Source: JAJAZB01 sp964244295
GTDB taxonomy: Bacteria > Bacteroidota > Bacteroidia > Cytophagales > Spirosomataceae
Direction: 5' to 3'
Assembly: GCA_964244295.1 (NCBI GenBank)
Contig: CAXTIG010000026.1
Span: forward strand, 29,188 to 93,187
Length of the DNA: 64,000 nt
Shown here: positions 16,811 through 25,081 of the stretch, one piece after another
How positions within the stretch are numbered: position 1 is the first letter of the stretch
Layout: each line of letters begins with the position of its first letter
Notes under the pieces: model-generated
The model's input: only the letters and a program-made list of their open reading frames with translations
The model's database searches: none
Told to the model about the DNA's origin: nothing
Made by a program: the position numbers and the translations under genes

Positions 16811-17701
16811 TTAGTATCGCTTCAAAATCCGTTCGACCGCCGTGAGGTAGCCGCCGCCGAACAGGTTGACGTGGACGAGCAGCGGGTAGAGGTTGTAGAG
16901 CGGAATCCGTTCAGTGAAACCGTTTTCGACCGGGAAACTTTCGTAGTACGTGGCGTAAAACGAGGCATCGAAGCCGCCGAACATCGTCGTGAAGGCCAGT
17001 TCAGCCTCGCGCAGTCCGTAGTAACTGGCCGGGTCCACGAGTACCACGCGGCCATCGGAGCCGGTCATCACGTTGCCGCTCCAGAGGTCGCCGTGGAGCA
17101 GGGCGGGGGCTTCGTTGGGCAGCAGGGAGGGCAGTTTTTCGTAGAACTTCTGAAATTTTTCGTACAAATCCGGTTTGATTTTCCCTTCGTACAGCGCCCG
17201 CCCGGCTTGAACCTGGAGGCGATTTTTCACGAAAAATTCCACGCCGTTTTTCATTGGCTCATTTTTCTGCGGCAAAGCCCCGATGTAATTGTCGAAATCC
17301 AGCCCGTGGTTGGGGTGGCTGCGCCGGTGCAGATTCGCCAGTCGTTGACCGAAATCTTCCCAGTAGTCGGCCCGTTGCGGCCCCGGTGCCACGAATTCCA
17401 TCACGAGATACGCACCTTCCGGCTTTTGTCCGAAACCCAGCACCTTCGGGATGTGGAGCGCCCCGGCCTCGCGCAGCAGGGCCAGGCTGCGGGCTTCGCT
17501 CTCGAACATCCCCTCGTGGTCACCCTGGTTCCATTTTACGAAAAACGCCCCGTCGGGCGTCTGCACCCGCACGGCGAGGTTGAAATTGCCGCCGTACAAA
17601 AACTGAAAATCCAGCATCTCGACCTCGTACCCAAAGGTGCTGAACAAGGCGCTTTCGATGAATTGCAGTTGGGCCGCGTTCTGGAAAAAAGGTTCCGGCA
17701 T
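16811..17701 (-). CDS. Fructosamine-kinase family protein
   Basis: A 296-residue kinase of the fructosamine/ketosamine-3-kinase family (APH-like fold). The catalytic loop is LLHGDLWSGNVM, the Mg-binding aspartate is in VLVDPASYYG, and the ATP lysine is in AFFVKWN. Family members phosphorylate sugar adducts on protein amines, which then fall off, thereby repairing glycated proteins in the cytosol. The length is normal. Upstream and downstream gaps carry inverted repeats, so it is probably its own transcription unit. Confidence 0.92.
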   Translation of the reverse strand: MPEPFFQNAAQLQFIESALFSTFGYEVEMLDFQFLYGGNFNLAVRVQTPDGAFFVKWNQGDHEGMFESEARSLALLREAGALHIPKVLGFGQKPEGAYLVMEFVAPGPQRADYWEDFGQRLANLHRRSHPNHGLDFDNYIGALPQKNEPMKNGVEFFVKNRLQVQAGRALYEGKIKPDLYEKFQKFYEKLPSLLPNEAPALLHGDLWSGNVMTGSDGRVVLVDPASYYGLREAELAFTTMFGGFDASFYATYYESFPVENGFTERIPLYNLYPLLVHVNLFGGGYLTAVERILKRY

Positions 17702-17774
17702 TGGGAAAGGGCTGACGTTCGGAGGGCAAGTTAGGCAAAAGCCTAAACAAGTTCGGAGGTCTTGAAAACCGGTT

Positions 17775-17882
17775 TGGTTAGGCAGGGTGTCACGCTGAGC
17801 GAAGTCGAAGCGCGTGCGGCTGGTCAGCGTCGGCCCACCGCACGCGCTTCGACTTCGCTCAGCGTGACACCCTGCCTAACCA
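17775..17882. repeat. Perfect 45-bp intergenic inverted repeat
   Basis: Arms 17775-17819 and 17838-17882 are exact complements with an 18-base loop. The core cacgctgagcgaagtcgaag is shared, with one change, by the element at 56643-56709, so these two belong to one repeat family. Confidence 0.92.
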
Positions 17883-17887
17883 TTTTC

Positions 17888-18760
17888 TTAGAACAGTCTA
17901 TAATTCCGGTATTCAAACGGCATCCAGCCCGTTTTTCGGAGAATCCACTGAAGAATCCGGTTTTTGAGCGAGAGCCTTTTTTGCTGCAAGTCAAAGTCGA
18001 ATTGCCAGTCGAGCCGGGCCACGCGGGGCTGCATCACGGCGGGGTGGGTGCCTTTGAAAAGCGCCAGCGAGTCGATTTGCGAATAATCGAACTCCAACAG
18101 ATTCGTGCGCTTTTTTTCCAAGCGAGTTTCGTCGTTCCAGAACCGGGCGCTGTCCACGATTTTCTGCCGCTGCACCTCTGGCGGGCGCACCCAGCCGTAG
18201 TGGTACACGGTGGCCTCGATGCGTTTGACGCGCAGTTTCTGATTGTCAGTTGTCCGAAACCCCTGCGCATCGCGATACGCGCGCACCCGACCCGTGTGCC
18301 GCACCACCCGGATTTCGCGCCGGTACCAGGCCCGCGAATCGCCCACGTAGCGGTAGGATCCGTAAAAATGCCGGTAGTTGAAAAGCAATCCCTCCACTTC
18401 CGGCTGACCGAGGTATCGCTCCATCGCCTCCCGCACGGCGGGCAGGTATTTTTCGTGAAGCACCTCGTCGCCCTGGATGTAAAACGCCCAGTCGGTGTCA
18501 GGTGCCACGGCGGCGAGGGCCTTGTCGGTTTCCACGGCCAGCACCCGGCCCCCCTCGCGCAGGGAATCATCCCAGATGGTTTCCAGAATCCGGATTTTGG
18601 GGGAATCGATGCCCTGAATCAAGGCCAGCGTTGCATCTTCCGATTTCCCGACCGCCACCACGAATTCATCGCAAATCGACAGGATGGACGTGATCGCCTC
18701 GACGATGGGGTAATCGTATTTGACCACGTTGCGGGCAATGGTGAAGCCGGTGACTTTCAT
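17888..18760 (-). CDS. Family 2-like glycosyltransferase
   Basis: A 290-residue soluble protein with the start of a GT-A fold (MKVTGFTIARNVVKYDYPI, then ICDEFVVAVGKSEDAT) and the acidic QGDEVLHE segment near residue 95, where family 2 enzymes carry the metal-binding DxD. It would move a sugar from a nucleotide donor to an acceptor that cannot be told here. The ATG at 18760 is chosen because residues upstream in the frame (to 18799) come from the inverted repeat. No polysaccharide cluster surrounds it. Similar lone genes are frequent in Bacteroidota. Confidence 0.78.
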   Translation of the reverse strand: MKVTGFTIARNVVKYDYPIVEAITSILSICDEFVVAVGKSEDATLALIQGIDSPKIRILETIWDDSLREGGRVLAVETDKALAAVAPDTDWAFYIQGDEVLHEKYLPAVREAMERYLGQPEVEGLLFNYRHFYGSYRYVGDSRAWYRREIRVVRHTGRVRAYRDAQGFRTTDNQKLRVKRIEATVYHYGWVRPPEVQRQKIVDSARFWNDETRLEKKRTNLLEFDYSQIDSLALFKGTHPAVMQPRVARLDWQFDFDLQQKRLSLKNRILQWILRKTGWMPFEYRNYRLF

Positions 18761-18790
18761 GGGAAAGGAAAAATGAGGCGGTGAAGTTAT

Positions 18791-18869
18791 ACCCCCCACC
18801 CCCTGAAGGGGGCTTTTTCAATGCTGTAATTTTTCAGGCAGGAAAAGCCCCCTTCAGGGGGTGGGGGGT
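18791..18869. repeat. 28-bp intergenic inverted repeat
   Basis: Arms 18791-18819 and 18842-18869 are complementary apart from one base in an A-run (core accccctgaagggggc). It separates the glycosyltransferase and DUF58 genes. Confidence 0.85.
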
Positions 18870-18875
18870 GGCGCG

Positions 18876-20255
18876 TCAAATCAACCCCCGCGCCTTCAAC
18901 TCCAAATATTTATTCAGCGCGTTGACGGTCAGTTTCTGCGGGGGCGTGAGCAGCGCCTGAATGCCGTACTGGGCCAATTCGCGCACCATTTGCTGCTTTT
19001 CGTAGAAATACTTCTCGGCGATGGTTTTCAGGTAAATCTCCTGAGTGCGGGTGGCCGGACCGTTGAGGCGGGCGCGGAGTTCGGTGTTTTCAAAGAAAAT
19101 CACGATGAGCAGGTGGTCTTTGGCCAGCCGCCGGAAGTAGGGCAACTGCCGCCGCAGCCCCGTCAGCGTTTCAAAATTGGTAAACAGCAGCAGCAGGCTG
19201 CGCTGGCGAAGCTGGGTTTTCAGGTGCAGCGTCAGCGCTTCGTAGTCGGTTTCGGGGTAGCGGGTTTTCTGGCGGTAGAGCAGCTCCAAAATCCGTTGCA
19301 ACTGCCCCGCCCGGCGGTCGGCGGGAACCCACTGGCCGAGGCTTTCGGCGAAGGTGACGACGCCCGCTTTGTCCTGCTTCAGCAGGGCCACGTTAGCCAG
19401 CACGAGCGTGGCGTTGATGGCGTAGTCGAGCAGGCTGAGGCCCTCGAAGGGCATTTTCATCAACCGGCCTTTGTCAATCAAGCAGTAAATGGGTTGGGAG
19501 CGTTCGTCCTGAAACGCGTTGACCATCAGCGCCGGACCACTGGCATCGCTGCGGCGGGCGGTGGCGCGCCAGTTAATGCTGCGCACGTCGTCGCCCTGGG
19601 CGTAGGGCCGGATTTGCTCGAACTCCCGGCTGGTGCCTACGCGCCGGATGCGCTTCACGCCGAGTTCGTTAAGGCGGTTGGCCTGGGCCATGAGTTCGTA
19701 CTGGCGCATTTGCAAAAACGAGGGGTACACCGCCACCGTGCGCTCCGGCCCGAAGCGGTAGCGCCGCCACACCAGCCCCAGCGGACTTTCGGCAAAGACG
19801 TTGACCAGCCCAAAATTGTACTCTCCGCGCCGGGTGGGGCGCAGTTCGTAGCGCAGCACCTGCCGTTCGCCCGCTGCGAGACGGGCTTTGAATTCGGCAT
19901 CGCGTTTTTGAAACTGCACCGGCAATTCATCCAGAATCGTCAGGCGAACGGGAAAGGAGTAGCGGTTTTCGAGAAAAATGGAAACCGGATTTGGGTCGCC
20001 GTTGGAAAGCCGGTCGGGTACTTCGCGGCGGGCAAACAGCGCCTCCCGCGCCGCGTAGAGTAGCACCCCGTCGAGCAGGAGCAAGGCCAGCAGCCCGAAA
20101 AACAGCACCCGCGCCAGCGGAAATGCCCAGGGGAGCAGGAAGCCCAGCAGGAACAGGAAAATCACCGCCGAAAGGGCGTAGAACAGGCGGGGAGTGAGGT
20201 AGAGGGAGCGGAGGAGAGGCAAGTTTGATTGATAAAATTTGAGAAAGTCATACAA
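18876..20255 (-). CDS. DUF58 protein of the MoxR/DUF58 system
   Basis: A 459-residue membrane protein: two hydrophobic segments (about 25-60), a beta-rich region, then the DUF58 signature around GTSREFEQIRPYAQGDDVRSINWRATAR (the last 11 residues being key) and a VWA-like C-terminal half with YCLIDKG (MIDAS-like strand). DUF58 proteins work with a MoxR AAA+ ATPase, usually to fold or activate other envelope proteins. The start is uncertain: the frame opens with a TTG at 20255; another TTG near 20222 would give a start near LPLLRSLYL. The MoxR gene lies upstream on the same strand but is separated by a small insertion (20256-20943). Confidence 0.88.
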   Translation of the reverse strand: MYDFLKFYQSNLPLLRSLYLTPRLFYALSAVIFLFLLGFLLPWAFPLARVLFFGLLALLLLDGVLLYAAREALFARREVPDRLSNGDPNPVSIFLENRYSFPVRLTILDELPVQFQKRDAEFKARLAAGERQVLRYELRPTRRGEYNFGLVNVFAESPLGLVWRRYRFGPERTVAVYPSFLQMRQYELMAQANRLNELGVKRIRRVGTSREFEQIRPYAQGDDVRSINWRATARRSDASGPALMVNAFQDERSQPIYCLIDKGRLMKMPFEGLSLLDYAINATLVLANVALLKQDKAGVVTFAESLGQWVPADRRAGQLQRILELLYRQKTRYPETDYEALTLHLKTQLRQRSLLLLFTNFETLTGLRRQLPYFRRLAKDHLLIVIFFENTELRARLNGPATRTQEIYLKTIAEKYFYEKQQMVRELAQYGIQALLTPPQKLTVNALNKYLELKARGLI

Positions 20256-20294
20256 ACGTATTACGATTTGTAATACGTTTTTGTATTACTTTTG
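20256..20294 (+). promoter_or_regulatory. Palindromic operator next to a plus-strand promoter
   Basis: acgtattac (20256-20264) and gtaatacgt (20270-20278) form a perfect 9-bp palindrome around gattt. A third half-site gtattac follows (20283-20289) and runs into TACTTTTG (20287-20294), a perfect -7 element facing right. No clear gene follows it on the plus strand; the repeats at 20303 would begin the transcript. Confidence 0.55.
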
Positions 20295-20302
20295 CACCGG
20301 GT

Positions 20303-20363
20303 CGGTTGGGGAGAAATCCTCGACCCTCTTCGTGACCCACGGTTGGGGAGAAATCCTCGACCC
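20303..20363. repeat. Two copies of a 24-base direct repeat
   Basis: The 24 bases at 20303-20326 recur exactly at 20340-20363 (period 37; core ggttggggagaaatcctcga). gggtcg/cgaccc at 20299-20304 and 20321-20326 lets the first copy form a hairpin; a further hairpin gaggtac/gtacctc follows it near 20370-20397. It could be a small RNA or a remnant of the insertion. Confidence 0.6.
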
Positions 20364-20395
20364 AGGCTTGAGGTACTGCGGTTCGCCGTGGTACC

Positions 20396-20874
20396 TCATT
20401 CTATTTTATCCCGGAACCCTTTTTCCAAAATCTCTTTCCGGCTGAATTTGTAAAGCTTGCCCTGCCAGACAAGCCATACCGTTCGTATTTTTCTACCCCG
20501 ACTCAACCGACTCGTCAACGCGTTGATGAGGTCACTTTTCCGAAGTTTGCTGAGAATATGGAGAACAACATGGTCGGCTTGAGTTCGGCATCGCGAAGTT
20601 CATTATCGACGGCTGAACGAGTCGCTTTTTGGTTGTGCTTGAATTCAACGTAAATCTGCTCATCGAGCAAAAAAGCATCCGGGTTTTTCCGGTTGGGAAT
20701 ATCGCTGACTGAAAGTAGCCGAACCTTGTAGCCTTGCTTGGCGAGCAAAATGGCCGTCCGCAAATTCAAGGCAAGTTCGTGCTCGTTATGAAACCGATGG
20801 ACTTCTACGTAGCCGCCACTTTTTTCGGATTCACCTTTACGGAAATCTGGGTAGGCGATCAGATATAAACTCAT
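20396..20874 (-). pseudogene. Frameshifted CDI-toxin-like PD-(D/E)XK nuclease domain
   Basis: The first frame (20874 to 20515) codes for 119 residues with LAKQGYKVRLLS, then KNPDAFLLDEQIYVEFKHN, the core of the PD-(D/E)XK-like C-terminal toxin domain of contact-dependent inhibition and MuF-type toxins (D in NPDAF, E and K in VEFK). The family consensus then continues with a QAxxVVLxI strand. That strand is found in the -1 frame, starting near 20582: QADHVVLHILSKL, then KSDLINALTSRL and RTVWLVWQGKLYKFSRKEIL, with a stop at 20396-20398. One missing base in about 20580-20600 therefore breaks an otherwise full-length domain; an assembly error is the alternative. No immunity gene is evident. Confidence 0.68.
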
Positions 20875-20943
20875 TGATTGAAAGAGGGTTAGTGTTTACG
20901 GAAAAGGCGAAAAGTAGCAATTTCTCACGCAATTTACAACCCC

Positions 20944-21933
20944 TCACCTCGGCACCTCCACCTTCTGCATCAACTGGGTAATCACCTCATCCGCCGTAGT
21001 GCCTTCCATCTCGCGTTCGGGGGTCAGGATGAGGCGGTGGCGGAGTACGGGCGGGGCCAGTTCCTGCACGTCATCGGGCGTGACGAAGTCGCGGCCCCGC
21101 AGCGCGGCCAGCGCTTTCGAGGCGTTCAACAACGCCACCGAGGCCCTCGGCGAAGCGCCCAGGTAGAGCGATTTACTCTGCCGGGTTTCCTGCACGAGCC
21201 GGGCCATGTATTCGAGCACTTTGTCGTCGCAAATCACCAGCCGGGCCTGGGCGCGGAGGGCGGCGACCTGGTCGGCGTTTAACACGGACCGCACGGCGGC
21301 AACCGGGTCGGTCGTGTTGCGGCGGGCGTGGTGGCCCTGGAGAATCTGAATTTCTTCGTCCAGCGAGGGGTAGCCCACGTTAAGTTTAAACAGAAAACGG
21401 TCCAACTGCGCTTCGGGCAGGCGGTAGGTACCTTCCTGCTCGATGGGGTTTTGCGTCGCCAGCACCACGAAGGGCGCGGCCATTGGGTGGGTGATGCCCG
21501 CGTTGGTCACCTGCCGCTCTTCCATCACCTCGAACAGCGCCGACTGGGTTTTGGCCGGGGCGCGGTTGATTTCGTCGATGAGCACGAGGTTGGCGAAAAT
21601 GGGGCCGGGTTTAAATTCAAAATCCGTCAGGCGGGGGTTGAACACCGAGGTGCCTAGTACGTCGGCGGGCATGAGGTCGGGGGTGAACTGAATTCGGCTG
21701 AAGTCGATGGAAAGCGTCCGGGCCAGCAGCTTGGCGGTCAGCGTTTTGGCGACGCCGGGGACGCCTTCGAGCAGCACGTGGCCGTCGGCAAGCAGGGCGG
21801 TCAGCAGTAAATCCACGAGGGCGTGTTGGCCCACCAGCACCTTGCCCACTTCGGCGCGGACGCGGGCGGCGGCTTCGTGCAAGTCGGACAAATCGAGGCG
21901 GGAGGCAAAGGCGGGTTGGTCGTCGGGAAACAT
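20944..21933 (-). CDS. MoxR-family AAA+ ATPase
   Basis: A 329-residue MoxR ATPase with Walker A GVPGVAKT, Walker B LVLIDEINRAP, sensor 1 VLATQNPIEQEGTY and the sensor 2 region GASPRASVALL. MoxR proteins act as chaperone-like ATPases with DUF58 and VWA-domain partners in envelope processes. The DUF58 partner is the next gene on the same strand, but here 690 bases and a broken nuclease gene lie between them, whereas in most genomes the two are adjacent. Start at the ATG 21933. Confidence 0.94.
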   Translation of the reverse strand: MFPDDQPAFASRLDLSDLHEAAARVRAEVGKVLVGQHALVDLLLTALLADGHVLLEGVPGVAKTLTAKLLARTLSIDFSRIQFTPDLMPADVLGTSVFNPRLTDFEFKPGPIFANLVLIDEINRAPAKTQSALFEVMEERQVTNAGITHPMAAPFVVLATQNPIEQEGTYRLPEAQLDRFLFKLNVGYPSLDEEIQILQGHHARRNTTDPVAAVRSVLNADQVAALRAQARLVICDDKVLEYMARLVQETRQSKSLYLGASPRASVALLNASKALAALRGRDFVTPDDVQELAPPVLRHRLILTPEREMEGTTADEVITQLMQKVEVPR

Positions 21934-22096
21934 CGGGGGAAAGACGAAACGGGTGTGGGACTGAGATTGGGCTTGAAAAATAGGGCAAAAAGGCGGGTTT
22001 CGGGCAAAATGGGGGTAAATGGTGGTTAAACTGTCCTTAGAAAAATCCTTCTAAAACCGGCTTGGCCCGTACTATGTAATTTTCTCCGCCGCAACG

Positions 22097-22104
22097 TACC
22101 TTTG
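22097..22104 (+). promoter_or_regulatory. -7 element of the copper monooxygenase gene
   Basis: TACCTTTG matches TAnnTTTG, 48 bases before the ATG at 22152. Confidence 0.5.
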
Positions 22105-22151
22105 TTTGGCTCGCCAGGCGTTTCACTGTCAGCGTTTTTGCCCCGAACTTC

Positions 22152-23522
22152 ATGAATCTCTTTTCTACCTCTACGCTCTGGCGCACCGCAACGCTGGCAA
22201 CCGCCACCGCCCTGAGTATCGCGGCGTGTCAATCGAGCAAAACCGAGGAGCCGCTCCCGACGGGAAAAGCCAGTTTCGCGCTTCTCCAGGAGCGCATTTT
22301 CGACGTGAGTTGCGCCACTTCCGGCTGCCACGCCTCGGCCAGCGACAACACGTACTACCAGCATAAATTGCTGCTCGAAAAATCGGTGTCCTACGAATAC
22401 CTCGTCGGCGCGAAACCCACCCAGGCCAACGCCCTCGCCGACGGTTTGCTGCGGGTGAAAGCCTTCAGCGCCGACCAGAGCCTGCTTTTCCACAAACTCA
22501 ATTTCAACGGCTCGCACCACAGTGGCAAGAGTTATGGTAGTCCGATGCCGTTGGGTGGCAAGGCGCTTTCGGTGGGCCAGATCGAATTCGTGCGGCGCTG
22601 GATCGAAGCCGGTGCCCCCAAAACCGGTAGCGTCGTCGATGCCAAACTACTGGACGACACCACACCCAGCGCCATCGATACTTTCGAGCCGTTGGCCGCG
22701 CCGCTGCCCGCCGAGGGTTTGCAGTTGAAGGTAGATCGCTTCGAGGTGGCCCCCAATTTTGAACGGGAATTGTTCGTGCGGCGGATGCTCAAAAACAGCG
22801 AGGAAATTTACATCAATCGCATCCAGACGCGCAGCCGTACCAACAGCCACCACCTGGTTCTGTACGATTTCAAGGATAAAGCCAACCTGCCCGCCCCCGA
22901 CCAGACTCGCGATTTGCGCAACCCCGACGGCGGCGTGAACATACTAACCCTCCTAAGCATGGAGAACCACGTATTCCTGGGTGGGGGCACTGAGGCCACC
23001 AGCGATTATAAATTTCCGGCGGGTGCGGCACTCCGCCTGCCCGCCAATTCTTCACTCGACCTCAACCCGCACTATTACAACCGCACAAGCGGCGTGATTT
23101 ACGGGGAAAATTACGTAAACCTCTACACCACGCCTAAAGTCAGCGTGCAGAAAGTGGTGGAGATGCTTGACCTCAACAACACGAGTTTCAGCCTCCCGGC
23201 GGGGCAGCGCACCACGGTGACGAAGGATTTCACATTTACTACGGCGAGGAAAATCATCATGCTCACCTCGCACAACCATGAGTTGGGCGAGAAATTCATC
23301 GTCAAAATCAAGGGCGGTAGCCGCGACGGCGAGGTGGTGTACGAAAGCAGCGACTGGGCGCACCCCGTGGTGAAAGATTTTCCGACGCCCATCAGCCTGA
23401 AAAAAGGCGAGGGCCTGACTTCCGTCGTGACGTACAACAACAAGACGACCAAGACGGTAAAATTCGGCCTGCTCAGCACCGACGAAATGAACATCATTTT
23501 CGGGTATTACTACGAAGAGTGA
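22152..23522 (+). CDS. Lipoprotein related to copper type II monooxygenases
   Basis: A 456-residue lipoprotein (lipobox SIAACQSS, C26). The N-terminal part (about 40-175) resembles a cytochrome-c-like domain, but the motif is C54-ATSG-C59-H60, that is CxxxxCH, not CxxCH. From about residue 190 the protein has the two-domain jelly-roll layout of peptidylglycine/dopamine monooxygenase-type enzymes: NSHHLVLYD supplies a histidine pair, NPHYYN a further one and TSHNHELG the second-domain copper ligands. These enzymes use two coppers and ascorbate to hydroxylate C-H bonds. The substrate is unknown. The stop overlaps the GTG of an AraC-type gene (GTGA), which suggests co-expression. Confidence 0.75.
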   Translation: MNLFSTSTLWRTATLATATALSIAACQSSKTEEPLPTGKASFALLQERIFDVSCATSGCHASASDNTYYQHKLLLEKSVSYEYLVGAKPTQANALADGLLRVKAFSADQSLLFHKLNFNGSHHSGKSYGSPMPLGGKALSVGQIEFVRRWIEAGAPKTGSVVDAKLLDDTTPSAIDTFEPLAAPLPAEGLQLKVDRFEVAPNFERELFVRRMLKNSEEIYINRIQTRSRTNSHHLVLYDFKDKANLPAPDQTRDLRNPDGGVNILTLLSMENHVFLGGGTEATSDYKFPAGAALRLPANSSLDLNPHYYNRTSGVIYGENYVNLYTTPKVSVQKVVEMLDLNNTSFSLPAGQRTTVTKDFTFTTARKIIMLTSHNHELGEKFIVKIKGGSRDGEVVYESSDWAHPVVKDFPTPISLKKGEGLTSVVTYNNKTTKTVKFGLLSTDEMNIIFGYYYEE

Positions 23523-24454
23523 AAGCCGGGAACCCCATCCCAACCTTACCGCCGGAGGGCTTTGTCCAGCAGTTTTTCAAACCCAGCATCCACGAGGCGG
23601 TCACGCTGTACCCCGGTGCCGCCGCCGATGCCCCGCAGGCGATGCGCTGGGGCATTCACCGCGTGGAAGAAGTCGTTCGGCACATTCGCTTTCCGATTCC
23701 GCCGCTGCGCAACCTGCACTACGAATTCCTGTTTTTGAGAAGCGGTTCCGGGAGCCGCACCGACGGCCTGAATCGCTACGAAATCGGGCCGGGCCGGGTG
23801 TACCTGACGGCTCCGGGGCAGATTGTTTCTTCCGAAGGGTGCAGTCCCGATGCCACCGGGTTTTACTGTTTTTTCTACGGCGATGTCGTGCTGACGGCGC
23901 TACAAAACGGGCGGTTTCTGGATGAACTGCCGTTCTTTCAGGCCGGAAACAGCCCCGTGTTGAACCTGACGACGGACATTTTGCCCATTCTGGAAAACCT
24001 TCTCAACCAACTGGAGGCCGAATTCTTGAATCCCGGCCCCGACCATGCCGCCCTTACGTCCGCGCTGTTTCAGGCCGTGTTGGTGTACCTGCGTCGATGC
24101 CACGCCAGCGAAGGCAGCTCTGCCCCGTCCAACGCCGCCGCCTTGCTGACGGCCCGGTTTAAAGACGCCGTTGCCCACCAAGTACTGGCTCTGCGCTCCG
24201 TCAGCGACTACGCCGACCAACTCGCCGTGACGCCCAACCACCTCAACCGTTGCGTGCGCGACACCACGGGCCGCACGGCCTCCGACCTGATTACCGAAAT
24301 GCTGCTGCTCGAAGCCAAAGTGCGCTTGCGACAAACCACCCTGAGCGTGTCGGAAATTGCCGCCCAGCTCGGTTTTGAGGATGGGTCGTACTTCAGCCGG
24401 GTGTTTCGCAAACGCGTCGGCATTCCGCCGCTCGATTACCGGCAATCGGGCTGA
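23519..24454 (+). CDS. AraC-family transcriptional regulator
   Basis: A 311-residue regulator: an N-terminal cupin-like sensing half (RVYLTAPGQIVSSEGCSP) and a C-terminal AraC DNA-binding domain with two helix-turn-helix units (SDYADQLAVTPNHLNRCVRD and VSEIAAQLGFEDGSYFSRVF). It starts with GTG overlapping the previous stop by four bases, so it is translated from the same mRNA. A paralogue lies at 25082-26035, and the two share long stretches of the sensing domain. It may regulate the upstream monooxygenase gene or the small membrane proteins that follow. Confidence 0.92.
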   Translation: MKAGNPIPTLPPEGFVQQFFKPSIHEAVTLYPGAAADAPQAMRWGIHRVEEVVRHIRFPIPPLRNLHYEFLFLRSGSGSRTDGLNRYEIGPGRVYLTAPGQIVSSEGCSPDATGFYCFFYGDVVLTALQNGRFLDELPFFQAGNSPVLNLTTDILPILENLLNQLEAEFLNPGPDHAALTSALFQAVLVYLRRCHASEGSSAPSNAAALLTARFKDAVAHQVLALRSVSDYADQLAVTPNHLNRCVRDTTGRTASDLITEMLLLEAKVRLRQTTLSVSEIAAQLGFEDGSYFSRVFRKRVGIPPLDYRQSG

Positions 24455-24506
24455 TTTGTCCCCACTTTCGCCGCATTCGTCCTAATCCCTGTCTGCCCGA
24501 TGCCGG

Positions 24507-24514
24507 TACTTTTG
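24507..24514 (+). promoter_or_regulatory. -7 element before a small membrane protein
   Basis: TACTTTTG, a perfect TAnnTTTG, ends 26 bases before the ATG at 24541. Confidence 0.55.
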
Positions 24515-24540
24515 CCGTTGGAAATCAACGCTTTTGTACC

Positions 24541-25053
24541 ATGTCGCTTTCAACCCGCGCGGTTTCGCGCCTGCTCCGCTTCGCCCTGTTTGGGCTGGCC
24601 CTCTGGTTTTTCGGGAATTTGTACGAAGAAGTCGTGCTAATGCCCAACTGGGTGGTGGCCTCGTTCGACACCCTGAGGGTGTACACCGGCTATTTCAGGG
24701 TCGTGATTCAGTACCACTACTACGTCCCGCTGACGCAACTCGCCGTGGTCACGCTGCTGGTGCTAGCGTATCGTGCCGAACCTCACCTGCTTCCGCTGCG
24801 CCCCGCGCTTCGGCGGGCGGGGGGGTGGGGCCTGGCGGGGGTTGCCCTGACGGTGCCCATCGTGGTTTTTCTGAATACCCAACTCTTCATCGGAAAACTC
24901 TCGCTCACCGAAGCCGAAGCCCACCGATTGGGGTGGTACTGGCTGGCTGGCAACCTGCTTCGGCTGGGTTGCGTGGGGGCGGCGTTGAGGTACGCGCTGC
25001 GGGCGTACGTGCAGCATCAAACGACGCAACCCGTGTCTGGCCTTACCGACTAA
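24541..25053 (+). CDS. Four-helix membrane protein, unknown
   Basis: A 170-residue protein with four hydrophobic segments (about 10-30, 62-80, 92-112 and 130-150). The first two helices are joined by a loop containing YEEVVLMPNWV, an arrangement seen in small DUF1772-like membrane proteins that often sit beside AraC or TetR regulators. I cannot assign a function. It lies between two paralogous AraC regulators, each with its own promoter, so it may be the target of one of them. Confidence 0.72.
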   Translation: MSLSTRAVSRLLRFALFGLALWFFGNLYEEVVLMPNWVVASFDTLRVYTGYFRVVIQYHYYVPLTQLAVVTLLVLAYRAEPHLLPLRPALRRAGGWGLAGVALTVPIVVFLNTQLFIGKLSLTEAEAHRLGWYWLAGNLLRLGCVGAALRYALRAYVQHQTTQPVSGLTD

Positions 25054-25057
25054 CGCG

Positions 25058-25065
25058 TATTTTTG
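25058..25065 (+). promoter_or_regulatory. -7 element of the second AraC gene
   Basis: TATTTTTG matches TAnnTTTG and lies 17 bases before the ATG at 25082. Confidence 0.5.
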
Positions 25066-25081
25066 CTTACCCAATGCCTCC

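Noticed and set aside
20303..20363. CRISPR array
   Set aside because: Only two repeat copies with a 13-base spacer and no cas genes nearby.
20239..20445. A 68-codon plus-strand frame through the direct repeats
   Set aside because: Its product has no similarity, the start precedes the -7 element and the repeats explain the sequence better.
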